Source: Nomia melanderi
Lineage: Eukaryota > Arthropoda > Insecta > Hymenoptera > Halictidae
DNA: 64,000 nt
Reading direction: 5' to 3'
Assembly (NCBI RefSeq): GCF_051020985.1
Contig: NC_135003.1
Coordinates: forward strand, 2,752,001-2,816,000
The notes below the pieces were generated by a model. It did not search any database. It was not told where the DNA came from and was given only the letters and a program-made list of their open reading frames with translations. A program made the translations under genes and the position numbers. Positions 1 to 11,640 of this stretch are shown one piece after another; within the stretch, counting starts at the first letter, position 1; the number at the start of each line of letters is the position of its first letter.

Positions 1-2094
1 CTTGCGCAGTCTTGTTAAAACGATTTTTTTCCACAAAGCGGTGCACATGTAACAAGTAATATCCGCTTGTTGACTTAGACGGCCGCCGCGTATGAGATTC
101 ATTCGAGGATCACGCAATGAGAATTTCAATATATTTCAATAGCGAATTCTTCCGTCGATATTCGTGCATTTTCTTCCGCGTCTGCATGCATGTCGCACAC
201 GCACCGCTATTCGTCTGCCTACTATCTAATATCGCCGAGGATTTGCAGCCGTATCGTGTCACGTTTTTCAAGCGCGCACATCTGCCCTCTTGCCCTCTGA
301 CTCGCGCGATATTATAATATTTGAATGGAACGTCGCTCGCCCCTCTCACCGGTATAATAAGATCCGTTGCCCCTCTCCAATTCCTCTGCGCTGATACTAT
401 CCAAACAGGTCGGCCAGTAATCTTGCTCGATCGTTTTCCGATTCTATTTTGATATCTACCCGCCATCTTCGTTCGAAAGGATTGGTAGGATTCAACGTGG
501 AACCGTGAAAAAGCTTTCGCTACTTTATTTCGATTCGTTTCTTGTCTTATAATTAGATTGCAGATTTGTAAGCATTCATGGGAAATTTGAAAATGAAAAA
601 TTATTTTCGTGCGTCCATTATTTGCCAACAACACGGAAGAAACTATTGGGACAATCTAATGTATCGTATTAGACTCGAAATTAATTAATGCAAATATCAT
701 TCCACTCTTTTAAATTAAAATTAAATGTTATTTCTCTGGTATTAATTGCTGACTTTTGGAGTAAATATAGCCGTAGGATGAGCGTGGAAATCTTTGTGGT
801 TCCTAGTAAATTATTAACGAATAAAATAGTTCCAGGTAGCGGAGTTGTAAAATAACTTAAAGGTCAAAGGGTTGATAAAATTTGCGCAAAGGAAATCACA
901 CGTTGCACGCTTGAGTAGAATTTTATTGGAATGAAAAATAAGAAGTAAATGTTTGTTTACTGACATGTTCAAACAGTTAATAGACTGAAAATTTAATTGA
1001 ATGGAGATTTATTTGCTAATTTGTGTAGAAACGTTTGAAAAATACTATATACAACTGGTTATGGTAACATTATTTAGACTGTGATAGAAATTCATTTAGT
1101 TATAACTATAAATCTGTTCTAATTTTAAGAAGTTAATTATGACTTGTTGTAAATGCACGTAACTATGATAAGGTACTAAGAAGTCGCTTATCGGTATAAA
1201 CCAAGTACCACCTCACTGTTTTACGAATCTAATAATATGATCAAATTGTTAAATATAATTAAAATTATTTATGTTACAATTTAGTACAATCATATAAGTG
1301 AAACAGGTCAGAGTCTACATAAAGGCGAGAAAATCAGAATTCAACGCGGTTTCTCTGTTAACGAAGAAAGAAAATATTATTTTGCGAAAGTTTGCTAAAC
1401 CCCTGACACCGAAATGTAATAAAAACAGTTCACATAATTTAGCGAATACATTAATCATGTAACATTTTAAATTATAATAATGTTAGTTATTATTATATAT
1501 AATACTATACATAATTCAGGAAACTTGGTAAGAAGGTTTACTAAAATTGATGTATTTCAATCAAGTAGAAATGATTTACATAATTTAGTGGTTATAAATT
1601 AATTAACATTATAGGTTATAATAATAATATTGATGAATGGTTTAAATAATATTACATACTTTTAATAAACTTAAATAAAATTTAGTGGAGTTTAGGTACT
1701 GAAATGAAGCAAAATAATTGATAAATAGTAACATCGATGATTGAAGAATATAGTACAGTCTACAACATGTTTCGAATTCCTGTTTCACTTAATCCGATTT
1801 TCCGAAGTCCTGTTTATCTGTTGAAGATTCCAAACAAAATAATACTTTGCGTGAACGCATTGTATAATAAAGAATAACAGAATTTTCTAAGCGTACCATA
1901 TAATGTTCATAATATAATTAAATAAAGTACAAAATCTCATTAACCCCGTGATTCCTCTGTTGTAATTTTCATGCAAATATAACTCACTTCATTGACGCGG
2001 CATTGTACTCTGAGTTTTCAATTAGCACAAGCACAAATTTCATATGATGAAGCGAATAGAACAGAGATTCATGTGAGCGGAAAAAAAATCTTAA
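1..2094. other. non-coding DNA, no gene recognised
   Basis: The first 650 bases have moderate GC and hold a 174-codon minus-strand open frame (110-634). It shows no domain, signal peptide or convincing splice junction, so I do not call it a gene. From about 660 onward the sequence is strongly AT-rich with short homopolymer runs and nothing else I can support. Confidence 0.6.
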
Positions 2095-2129
2095 GTAACC
2101 GGATGAATGAAATGAGAATGCAGTAAGGT

Positions 2130-2390
2130 GAAGCTAGTAGAATAAGAATCCTACGAAGCCAGACAGGTAGAATAATCTTGTGTGGTCGGACAAGTGAAAT
2201 CGGAATCTCCGATTCTTATCCTTCCTCAGAAAAGGAGAATAGGAACCGTCTGTATTGAGATAGACGGAATGAGGCTTTTAAAGAGCATGAACTGTAGGAA
2301 AAGACTCAGATGTCGGTGGCCAAGTGGACAAATACAGGATATTTCCTGTATAGTCGGAGAACGAGAATAAAAGTTGCGCATGCACCTACA
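2130..2390 (+). repeat. degenerate 29-bp minisatellite, locus A
   Basis: Diverged units related to GGACAAGTGGAATAA followed by a CCTGTATGTNGTC-like half. The clearest starts are near 2130 (CTAGTAGAATAAGAATCC), 2160 (AGACAGGTAGAATAATCT), 2188 (GGACAAGTGAAAT) and 2318 (GGCCAAGTGGACAAATACAG). The same unit recurs in the same orientation at about 10.93 kb and 18.73 kb. A short perfect inverted repeat (2332-2339 with 2344-2351) sits inside one unit. Short open frames across this block (2182-2370, 2374-2601) are best read as fortuitous. Confidence 0.6.
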
Positions 2391-2419
2391 TATAAATGTT
2401 TGGAAAGCTTTGAATCTAA

Positions 2420-3160
2420 AGGTAAATGGTAGAAGGACCGTATATACACCTGTGAATATTTTAAACACTTGCTTTGTAATAACGTCTGCCATGAGTGATA
2501 GAAATTTCAGGAAAAAAGTTTTAAGAAAATTGCAAAGAAGAACTCCTAGTACTGTTTTATTCTATGCAGCATACTGTTGTGCTACTATAATTAAGAAATA
2601 ATATATATTTATTACTTTATCGAAGATTGTATTCTATTAAGTACCCATTTTAAAATTAAATAGACGATCGTTGCATATGTAGTCAACAATTAAGTTGCTA
2701 TTGAAATGTTTCATTATAAAAAGTTTCCGATATTGATTACCTTCAATATTTGCTTTACGATTTGTCTCAGTTTTCCTCGCTGCGTTGTGATCTTACCACG
2801 AAATTCTCTTTTCCAATTCTAAAATCTACTTCCAAACATGCACGTCAGGATCATCATTACCAAAAGAAAACTCAGTTTGCCAATTTTACATATACAAACT
2901 CTTAAAGATACCACGAGAAACACTATCAAACCAAAAAATTACCTTCTTCATTTCTATCACAGAAATGACCAAATACTACGAAAAATACAACAAAAAAGTA
3001 AAATCAGCTGCAATTCCAATAACAAAAGTCACTAGAAACACTACCAGAAACGACCTTCTATTACCAATGTTTGCCATAGAAATAATACATATGTACTCGT
3101 AGAGAGCGCCATAACCAAAGCAAAGATCTCCTCGAAATTTCATTAAATCCGCAGAAACAA
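2420..3160. other. AT-rich non-coding DNA
   Basis: No gene, RNA or repeat recognised. A 65-codon frame at 2838-3035 looks like a by-product of A-rich composition. Confidence 0.6.
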
Positions 3161-3740
3161 GGTGGTGCGGATTGTCGAAACGAATATCGCGAGGAATAAT
3201 ACGTCTCAATTTGCTCTCGCAATTTCTGTCGCTGTTCCCGGTGCTTGGTGCGCGCACCGTAGGAATGTGGTCGGGGAAAGGCGGAAAGAAGGAGAAAAAG
3301 AAAAAGAAGAAGAAGAGGTGGAAGAAGTAAAAGAAGAAGACTGAGAAAAGGAGCCGGGGCTTGCATTTCGGGGCGGATATGAGATTGCGAGACGCCGCTG
3401 CGTGAACGACGTGTTCGTCGTGTTTCCGCCACGTGACACTCATACCGTGGCCGACACGGCGCGCCGCGCGCGCCTCTACAACCCTCAGGACCGGCAGCGA
3501 CGTCGAATTTTCCTCCCATTGGCGCGATTCCGGCTGGTTACATTTTTCTACGTCTACTGTATCTGGCCCGCGCGAGGGCACGCGTTCCTGTTTATGGAGG
3601 CTCGGCCTCGACTTTCCCCGGCTTCCTCGCGTCGCGTGTAAACGCGTGTAACAGGCCGGGGCCCGCGACGAATTTCGTATGCGCCGCACGAGCGGAACCA
3701 CGGATCCCGGAGTTTTTATACCAGCCTGTTTTCCAACTTC
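3160..3740. other. CpG-rich island with polypurine tract
   Basis: GC and CpG content rise sharply compared with both flanks. The plus strand carries an almost pure purine tract at about 3270-3352, made of GAA and GGA runs, so the minus strand is a long pyrimidine run. A 308-codon minus-strand frame (2976-3902) crosses the island, but its middle is a run of Phe, Leu and Ser from the pyrimidine tract and no domain is visible. Promoter, enhancer or unrecognised exon are all possible. Confidence 0.5.
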
Positions 3741-4780
3741 ACGCCGCACGTCTGCGAAAACGGGCTGAGTGAATGTTTGATTCGCGATGATACGTGGAGT
3801 GTATTTCGGTGGACGTATGGGGTGTTTTGTAATGCTTGGGAATAGACTTTGGGATAGTTGTGTTAGGGGATGAGAAGCTTTTTGCAAATATATGAGTTTC
3901 ATTGAGTTCTGTAATAAAATGAATATAGGAGTCTTGTGCTGGTATTGAGAATATTTTTTGAGAGAGTATTAAACTGAAGATAAAAGGAATGTAATACTTA
4001 TTAACAAATGTAATTATTACGGATTGTTTGGATTTTCTCAGAGATTGTTTTTACTTGTAATTTAATTATTCAATTTCATTTAATATTCATTTATTTACAT
4101 ACAGTTTATTTTAATTCAGTTAATTTCATTCCACTTCTATTATACTTAAGGGAAGCTTGAAAGTTACTTTCTTTCATATAAGTAGCTAGTATAGTAATTA
4201 TTAATGTGTGTAGAATGTTGACCTTGAAATTAGAGTTTATGGATACAGTGTTTTCTTTCTAAAAGGAACAATCATTTTTTAATCGTAGTCAAGTTTTTAA
4301 AGAAAAATCGTGAATGCCACACATGCCAATAAATATCCGATAAATGGCAGTTCACCTCATGTAGCCTACACGCAGACACATGTCTAGACAATTCTAGGCA
4401 CCTACATTTATCAACGTTTCCCCTGTTAAGTGAGTTTGTATGTCAAGACGTCACTTATAATCGGTAGTTCAAGGATTTCACTTTATCTTACCAAAGCAAC
4501 TTTCTAACAAACTTGTACATTGGAAACGATGTTCTACTAACGACTTCCTTTTATCAACATGTCAGTAGTCACTGATGTAGATCTACTTCATTTTAATTTT
4601 CATAACTGGTTGCCACTGACATTTATGTTACATTTTTCTGTATCTACATCGAGTTGTACATATTCTACAATTATCAAAAGTTTACTACTTGTTCTTAAAT
4701 TCTTAGTTTAAAAACAAAGTAAAAGTTACTAATACATTTTATCTTTTCTTTTATTATTAACGAAACAATTTATATGATGC
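3740..4780. other. AT-rich non-coding DNA
   Basis: No gene or repeat family recognised. A 10-bp palindrome GTAGATCTAC near 4577 is the only small landmark. Confidence 0.6.
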
Positions 4781-4828
4781 TACTATTATTATTATTATTG
4801 TTCTCACTATTATTATCATTACTATTAG
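4781..4828 (+). repeat. imperfect TAT/ATT trinucleotide microsatellite
   Basis: Runs of ATT units interrupted by GTTCTC and ATC, ending just before the GGGTCAGTCGGG segment at about 4828. Confidence 0.8.
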
Positions 4829-5060
4829 GGTCAGTCGGGAAGAAATGGCCCACTTTTTTTGAAGCAACTGTTACATCGTAAATATGATTGAAACCTAATA
4901 AAAAGAAAATATATTTACGACAGTAGATACATATAAAAAGAACAGTTAAGTGGGCCTATGCGCAAGATTCAAAATACCACTAAAAATAATTGAAAATATA
5001 TACATATTTGACAATGTAAATAAGATCGGACCATCTCACACGCAGGGCCATCGAACCTGG
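4828..5060. repeat. possible small transposon remnant with inner inverted repeat
   Basis: A perfect 9-bp inverted repeat, GGCCCACTT (4847-4855) with AAGTGGGCC (4948-4956), lies between a GGGTCAGTCGGG segment and a downstream ATCGGACCATC segment. The arrangement suggests a short non-autonomous element, but no target duplication is clear and no second copy was found here. Confidence 0.3.
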
Positions 5061-5413
5061 AATTATACCACTATGTTACAGTATTCAGCATCATCGTAAA
5101 ATATATAAATTTTTGAAAATCGTGCAATAGTTTTAGTTTTTCGATAAAGAAAAAAAAACAAAAAATAATGAAACATTTGGAGACTAAGTGTTCACGTGAT
5201 ATGTTCAGAAAAAACCACACGAAATATTCAGGTTACCTAATACGTCGCAAAACGATGTTGTCGCACCATTATCGGCGAAGCGTTTCAATTACGGAAGGAC
5301 AATTTGGCCGGCGAAAATGTCGTCGATTCCAATTATTTTTCGTGTCCGCCGGAATACGTAACAATACGTAGGGAGAAGCGGAGCCCTTGCAGGTAATGGA
5401 TCGGGCTCCGTGT

Positions 5414-5511
5414 TTCACGGTGATAACACGCATTGTATCGGTAACAATACCGGAATGTATACCCCGAATACAGAAATTTACTGATACAATGTCGTTATCA
5501 ATCCCGTTGAA
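5414..5511 (+). ncRNA. pre-miRNA-like hairpin (candidate)
   Basis: Arms 5414-5444 and 5478-5511 fold into an imperfect stem. TTCACGG pairs with CCGTTGAA apart from one bulged base. TGATAAC then pairs with GTTATCA after a 3-nt bulge, followed by a 4x3 internal loop. ATTGTATC-G-GTAA then pairs with TTAC-T-GATACAAT including one G:U. The loop is about 33 nt. Length and bulge pattern resemble an insect miRNA precursor. The minus-strand transcript would also fold. I recognise no known miRNA and cannot test expression or conservation. Confidence 0.4.
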
Positions 5512-5519
5512 GCAAAATC

Positions 5520-6925
5520 GGCGGAAAGAGGCGAGGCTGAGAGAATTAAATTTCGCGAGACACCGTGTTATCACCGCGCATGAATAGAATTGTACGAATA
5601 AGAATCGAGACAGACCGAGGAAAGTAGCGTTCAATCGACAAGAATATAACAACAAAAATTTGATTTTTCTCATTTTCGGTCGGCGATGCCTGGGTCTATT
5701 TTGATCCAGATTTTTAAACACTTCATTTAATTTCTCACCTTTCAGTTTATTACATCAGATTAACCAGTTAGCTGTTGCGATCTGTTTGAAAAGTGTGTAC
5801 CTAAAATGTGTCACAAGAAGTAAGTTAGCTGTGTTATGAGTATGTTCGTCATAACACGAAACCTTACCATTTCTTCGTGACGAGTATACTCATCAAAAAC
5901 CGCTAACGGGTTAGGTAACAAAATCGATGCATCTCGTAAAATGACAATTGGAAAAATATTTAAAATAATTAATAAGCAACAGTTTAAATAGCCAGGAACA
6001 TAGCTACTCACGAAATTGTTAGAAATCTCTGCTGTCTGAGGGTTACGGAACATCTTATTACAAACTTTATATTAGTTTATTATTTTTATTTGTATATACA
6101 GAGTGTTTCAGTGAGAATTAGAATTTGATTATCTCCGTTATTTCTGAAAATAAGAAAACGCAGCAAAGAAAATCAATAGAACTCTTATGAAAATTAGATA
6201 CGGTCTCATGTCTTTCAAAGAAGATATGGAAATTTTATTACAAAAATGTAGAGTATCAGCGAACTGCTTGTATAATCAGAAAAAAGGGGAATTTGCATGG
6301 GAAAGTAAATTGAAAATGTGGAATACAATTTTTTCATGCGAATTCTCGTTTCTGAGATAATCGAATTTGAAAATTTACCGGGCACGCGTGCTATTGAATA
6401 GCAATCGGCTAACGTGTCTGTTCGTGACTTACCATATCTACTTCTTATAAATACTAATGCAGACATTTTATACCAGGTTTCGAGGACGAGTGCATCTGAT
6501 ACGAATAAATTTAATTCTACATTTTACATAAGTTTTTGCCTCGCAAAAATTTATTCTCTATCGTAACTAACCTTCAATCATAGCTTCTGTATTTGTCTAA
6601 TAACTAAATCTTATTTTACAAATTTGTCGACCAATATTCCTCAAATCTATGAATTTGAAGTAGTTTCAGAAAATTTCTAAATCCATTACAAAGTAACGAT
6701 GAAAGTTTCGTTATAAACTCGTGAACAATTCAATGGAATTGTAGGAATTTCTTATAAAGATGAGTCATAAAATAAAAATTTACAGGATTTAACAGTAATC
6801 CTATTACCTTGTAAATTTTTAAGTTGAATAACAGCGTTCCTTAGATTCATTTACTTCGCTCCTACGTTACTTCTTATATTAATCATTATTTAGCTACTAT
6901 TTTATACATTATTTACATTTTCATA
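5520..6925. other. non-coding DNA, moderately then strongly AT-rich
   Basis: No gene recognised. At about 6097 the sequence TATACAGAGTGTTTCAGTG resembles the outer end of a DNA transposon, but no partner end was located. The 150-codon minus-strand frame at 5269-5721 overlaps the hairpin and has no domain. Confidence 0.5.
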
Positions 6926-6929
6926 CTAT

Positions 6930-7410
6930 ATTTTTTTTCTCCGTTTAACCGTGTCTGTATCCCATATCGTCGTTTTCTGCGCGTTCATTTCCCACCGGAG
7001 ATTATTATTACCCGCCTCGCTTAAAAACGAGATTACCGTTATTGCAAAGAGCCGTTCACATAATTTTCGAGTCGACGGAACGCGCGCGCCGGTTTCACGC
7101 TGGCAGGTCCGCGCGTCCTTATTTAGCCGAACAGACTTAATTAAATACTGTACACGCAACCCAGGACTTATTTCGCCGGCAGTTCAGCGGTACTCCGAAA
7201 CTACGCGCACCCATTTGTTCAGTAATTATCTCAGGAATTGAACCGAACAGACGCAAATTGTTTCGCGGTGCAATCCAGATAAACCGTCGATTCTTCTGTT
7301 CGCTCGCGCGCAATCTCCGCGTTGCCCGTTCCAGCGAAGACACTGGGCGTGCACGCGAAAAGTCTCCTTGCAAACGCTGCGAAAGCCTCTCAGATTTCTA
7401 GCAACGGCAA
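6930..7410. other. CpG-rich island
   Basis: GC-rich block with frequent CGCG and GCGC and several short overlapping frames on both strands. No domain, start context or splice-bounded exon could be assigned. Regulatory element or unrecognised exon are both possible. Confidence 0.45.
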
Positions 7411-7506
7411 TTTAAAGCTTAAGTAAGGAGCTCGAGTTTCGTAGACTGTATGAATCTTCATTCTCAAGTGCTGATATTATAATTAGAGTGAAGACATTCG
7501 TAGAAA

Positions 7507-7767
7507 TTAACACTAACCGTACGGGGGGCCGGTCAGATAATCAGTTTGAAAATTTAATAAAAAATGCTGCTTTTTTTTCGTTCATTTAACATTATACCAA
7601 TTTCTTTATTATCCGATCAATCCGTTTTTCAATTATTGTCTTTCCTTTTGTTTGCGTCTTCAGTAAGAAAAATTTATCATCTACCTTTACCTTTCTTTTG
7701 TAGCCAGTTACTTCACTGGTTACGATAGGAATAAGTATATACAAAGTGCTGGTGTGGTTAGTGCTAA
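7507..7767 (+). mobile_element. TTAA-bounded MITE-like element, family 1 copy 1
   Basis: Starts TTAACACTAACCGTACGG and ends with the approximate reverse complement GGTTAGTGCTAA, giving a 261-bp unit with short terminal inverted repeats and no coding capacity. The copy at 41437-41692 shares the interior in the same order, including TTGTCTTTCCTT, an ATCATCTA block and TTTTGTA followed by CAGTT. TTAA ends are typical of piggyBac-type elements. Assignment to that superfamily is inference. Confidence 0.6.
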
Positions 7768-7769
7768 GA

Positions 7770-8590
7770 TTGTCTGTAATATAATTAGAAAAATAAAATT
7801 ACAATGATCAATTGTTTTTCGTAATACATATTTTGATGAGTACTATAGTTTGGATATTTTATACGTGTACTTTTTCGTATTATGTGCATTTTGTGCAATT
7901 TTACAAGTTCACCGTAAGTGTATAAAATATTATAATTTAGTTTTATATTGACACAAAAAAGGTGTTAGCGGTGTTGGTTATTTTAATGTACATACGAAAT
8001 TGCCTCGAATACTTGGTTGCAAAAGGAAATATTCAAATTTTACTATGCAAGGAAGAAAAGTTGAGATGCTTTTGCTTTGGCACTTATACTTCAAAACACC
8101 AGATTTTCACATTCTCATATCAACAACTATACGTTACTTCATATATTTCATGTGACATACAATTCAAAGAACAATTTACCAATACCAAACAATATAAACA
8201 ACTCTTTTTACATGTATATTAAAAATGATATATAAACATCACATACAATTTGTCATAAACTAAATCATAACTGAAACTACTATTACCAAACTTCAATATA
8301 AATGAAACACTACAATTACTATAAGTAAAATTAACTACGTCGGAAACAAAAGAAATGATTTTAACATGATTCAACAAATGTATATATTACTCAGTTCATT
8401 CGAATTCAAAGTAAATATTATTGCCCTGTAATCAACAATTATACTTAAAAGGAAATATAGGCATAACATATACTTAGAATTTTTCTCTTCCAATAAATTA
8501 TTAATGACAAAGTAACCGTATCGATCAGAGTTGAGAAAGAAATTATAGGCCAACCGGTTAAGGGTTAACGAACTAAACAACGGCCGAATA
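7770..8590. other. AT-rich non-coding DNA
   Basis: No gene or repeat recognised. Confidence 0.6.
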
Positions 8591-9000
8591 GGCGTTCCCA
8601 ACACGCAGGAACTAATATCGCAGTTCCCCTAATTTAGGGACGCGTTCTCCATCCCTCGATCCCGCTTCCCGTCTTCCACGCCGCGTTCGCGTGCGCGACT
8701 CTTCAGTTATTGCGGCCGTAAAGCCTCCCGGTATTTTCATGGTGTTTTGACGATAACTGATGGGACCGGCGGCTCTGAACCGCGCTGCTCCGTCGTAGAC
8801 GTTTATACGACCTGGATCCACCGTTGTGCCGCCGGAACATTGTTTTCCGCGCGTTCACCCGGTCGGTGCATCTCCACGACCTCACGGCACAATGGTAACG
8901 CGCCGCTGCCTACGAAATTTAATTCCGGCCGACGGCATTCTTACCCCGGCCCCGCGCCCGCGCCATGATTTATAATGACATTGAACGGCTGCTACAACAT
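8590..9000. other. CpG-rich island
   Basis: Short GC-rich block with short frames on both strands and no recognisable domain. Possible regulatory DNA. Confidence 0.45.
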
Positions 9001-9189
9001 ATAGAACGCACAGTTATGCGTGTTATGAGCTGCCCCCGCGGCTGCTTGAAATATCGTGCCAGCACGTAGCGTACCGATGCTACTTTGCATCGCTGTTTAC
9101 GTGACAGGATGCTTTTCTTGTTGCTCCCAGTGACTCGTGAATTTGTTCAAGAAAAGGCATCACGTTTACTTCTCTTGCTTATGCGCGAA

Positions 9190-9790
9190 ACTTCGATGTT
9201 TACGTTAACACGTCCGTGACCACGCGTCCCGTATAATACGACGGAGAAAAGACTTCGCTTCTCCTGAAAGTTAAAAAGTCAGGGAGACAAGGGGACACTT
9301 CCATTGGAGATGTTCGAGTCGCCTCGGTCTTCCACGCATTATTGGCGCAATAACAATGGATGGAAAGGAGACTGAATGCAATGGAGCGAGATGTAACGAA
9401 GGGAACGAAATTGGCGACACTATTAATTTTATTTTCTATCATTACATCTCACTCTGGGTCATTTGGTCTCGTTTCCATCCTTTGTTAAATGCTGCGCGCT
9501 AACAATAACCATGCGTTGAAAACCGCGACAACCCGAATATCGCGAGTGGAAGAGTACCCATGCTTCCCTGAGTTTTTAGCTTTTACAACAAGCGAAGTAT
9601 TTTCTCCGTCGGACTGTACTATATGCTTCTCCATCGGTCGCTAAGTTAAAAGTGCACAAGGGCAAGCGGATTCTTCCACTCACGATGCTCGGGCCGTCTC
9701 GGCTTTCGACGCATGGTTATTATTGGCGCGGCAGTAACAAAGGACGGTAGCGAGACTGAATGCGACGAAGTGAAAAGGAACTATAAAGAA
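9190..9790. repeat. two diverged copies of a unit of about 190 bp
   Basis: The block from about 9240 to 9410 is echoed at about 9605-9770, offset by 368 bp. Shared landmarks in order are GCTTCTCC (9257 and 9625), AGTTAAAA, a TTCCA-containing stretch, CGTCTCGG or CGCCTCGG, a run matching CACGCATTATTGGCGC or GACGCATGG plus ATTATTGGCGCGG, and GAGACTGAATGC. Identity looks moderate, so the duplication is old. The 80-codon minus-strand frame in copy 1 is not kept in copy 2, arguing against coding function. Confidence 0.55.
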
Positions 9791-10925
9791 TATTGATACT
9801 TGAAAGTTTCAGATAGCTTATCGAATACTGTTCCAAACGACATCTGGATGTTCTTTTTGAGTTTAATAGAATTGTTTTGATAACTTATAACGAATTGTTC
9901 GATGGTGGGAAGATTCTACTGTATCAAAGTGTAAAAATCTTATTTTTATTTCTAATTTTTACAATTGTACATATATTCATAGTTTGAGATATATTTCTGT
10001 TTTATTAGATTAAAATTCTTATCGATGTTCTCTCTACATTAAAAAAAAGAGTTATTAAAACAAGGATCGTCTTTTGAGGGTTAATGTATGTGAGAGTTTA
10101 AATAAAGTCTTTGAAAATCTGGATCAAAACAAGGCCATATATCGTCCTACAAAAGTTAAGATAAATTTATTATGAAATTAGAAAAATAAATGTAAAAATA
10201 ATCCCGTTATAGAATTAATTAGTTAAATGTATGTTGCAAATTGGACGCAATTATCCTGTGGAAAGTACAATATATGAGCAAATGTGTGAGTCGTTGCCCG
10301 TTCGCAAAATGAGCTTCATAAGTCACAGAACACCAAAATATCTAAAGTCATAAAACTGGTCTACGTTGTAAATAGCACGGTGTATATGTACGCTGAAATT
10401 CGTTCCGACCGACGCAGTTTCTTAGCTAGTACGCCGCGTTTTCGTAATTTGTAATACTTGTAACAAGTACCTAGGACAATAGAGTTTCAAGGAACATTAT
10501 TTAAGAACAATTGTACTAAAAATTATGGTTTTCAAGTATACTAAAGGAGTACTATAAAAAGTTACACAATTTAATTAAGACACGGATGTTTCGAATGCAC
10601 ATACACCTGTGAATTTCAGAGTTTTTGAAATAGATATTTGGATTAAGGTAACCATTTACCTTAAAATTTACATTCGCAGTTGTACTTGTTAGAAATATTT
10701 ATAGGTAAGAACTTATCAGAGAAAAACAAACAATTCCATGCTCCTTTGTCTAAATTTACTCTAAACTATACAAATCAATAGCAAGAAAAATAATGTTCCA
10801 TTTGAACATGAAAGAATTGAATGCCAGTTACGTTTGTGAGACTACATTTGAAATGTTCACCAAGGGACTAACACAATATTATAAGACAAGGGGTGAATGG
10901 TGAGAATATAGAAAGCATCTGTTGC
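9790..10925. other. AT-rich non-coding DNA
   Basis: No gene recognised. The last 140 bases may hold more decayed units of the 29-bp minisatellite that becomes clear from 10930. Confidence 0.55.
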
Positions 10926-10929
10926 ATAT

Positions 10930-11212
10930 GGTGAACGGAATAAAGTTCTACATATTTGGACAATTGAAGTGACCTTACATGCAAATAGACAAGTAGTATT
11001 ATGTGGTCAGACAAGTAGAATAATCCTGGGTGCGACCAGACAAGTAGAATAAACCCGCATGCCATTGGGCGAATAGATTGTACGTGTACATAGTTTGACA
11101 AGTGGAATAAACGTGTATGCTGTTGGGAAGATACATTGAAGCTGTTTATCGCTTGGAAAGTGGAATGAGCCCGCACGTAGTCAGACAATCAGAAGAATAG
11201 TTGGTATAGGCA
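10930..11212 (+). repeat. degenerate 29-bp minisatellite, locus B (clearest array)
   Basis: Unit starts fall near 10930, 10958, 10987, 11009, 11038, 11067, 11096, 11125, 11154 and 11183, so spacing is 28-29 bp except one 22-bp unit. The first half approximates AGACAAGTAGAATAA and the second half CCTGTATGTNGTC. Individual units differ at many positions but the period is kept. A 106-codon minus-strand frame (10868-11188) spans the array because 29 is not a multiple of three and stops happen to be absent. It reads as a repeat artefact. Confidence 0.8.
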
Positions 11213-11214
11213 AG

Positions 11215-11640
11215 GAAGAATAACAGAAGGTTCTTAGTATAAAATCAAAATGCGCTTATAAATTTCTAAAGATTCGTATATTTTTACATTAAGAGTAAAT
11301 AAATGTCAATAAAATATAATTGATTTTTAATGCAATCTTTACGATAAATTTTCTGTCAATATTTCTAAACCAACTACTCAAGCGATTACTACAGATATCG
11401 ATTATCGCAATATTTTTTAAGTAATAAAAGTATTTAACGATAATGAACAGGTGAAATGCTGATTAAATAAGTTTCTAACCTCCAAACAATAAAAAATGTT
11501 CAACTGAAAACTTAAACTTTATTCAATAAAATGGAATGTAACCACAAAAATCAATAATAGATAAATTAATGAAAAAAGAGAATTCCAAATGTTGATATTT
11601 TAATTCGAAAGTAAAAAGAATGATCTTTCCTATCGAATGA
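11215..11640. other. AT-rich non-coding DNA
   Basis: Nothing recognised. Confidence 0.6.

Noticed and set aside
110..634. 174-codon minus-strand open frame
   Set aside because: No domain, no signal peptide and no splice context. It is long enough to note but not to call.
2976..3902. 308-codon minus-strand open frame
   Set aside because: The centre is a low-complexity Phe/Leu/Ser run produced by the purine tract on the other strand, with no domain or exon structure.
5041..5070. GAACCTGG word reminiscent of a tRNA T-arm on the minus strand
   Set aside because: No acceptor stem, D-arm or anticodon arm can be folded around it. A similar word near 23876 also lacks tRNA structure.
10868..11188. 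106-codon minus-strand frame
   Set aside because: It is a read-through of the 29-bp minisatellite.
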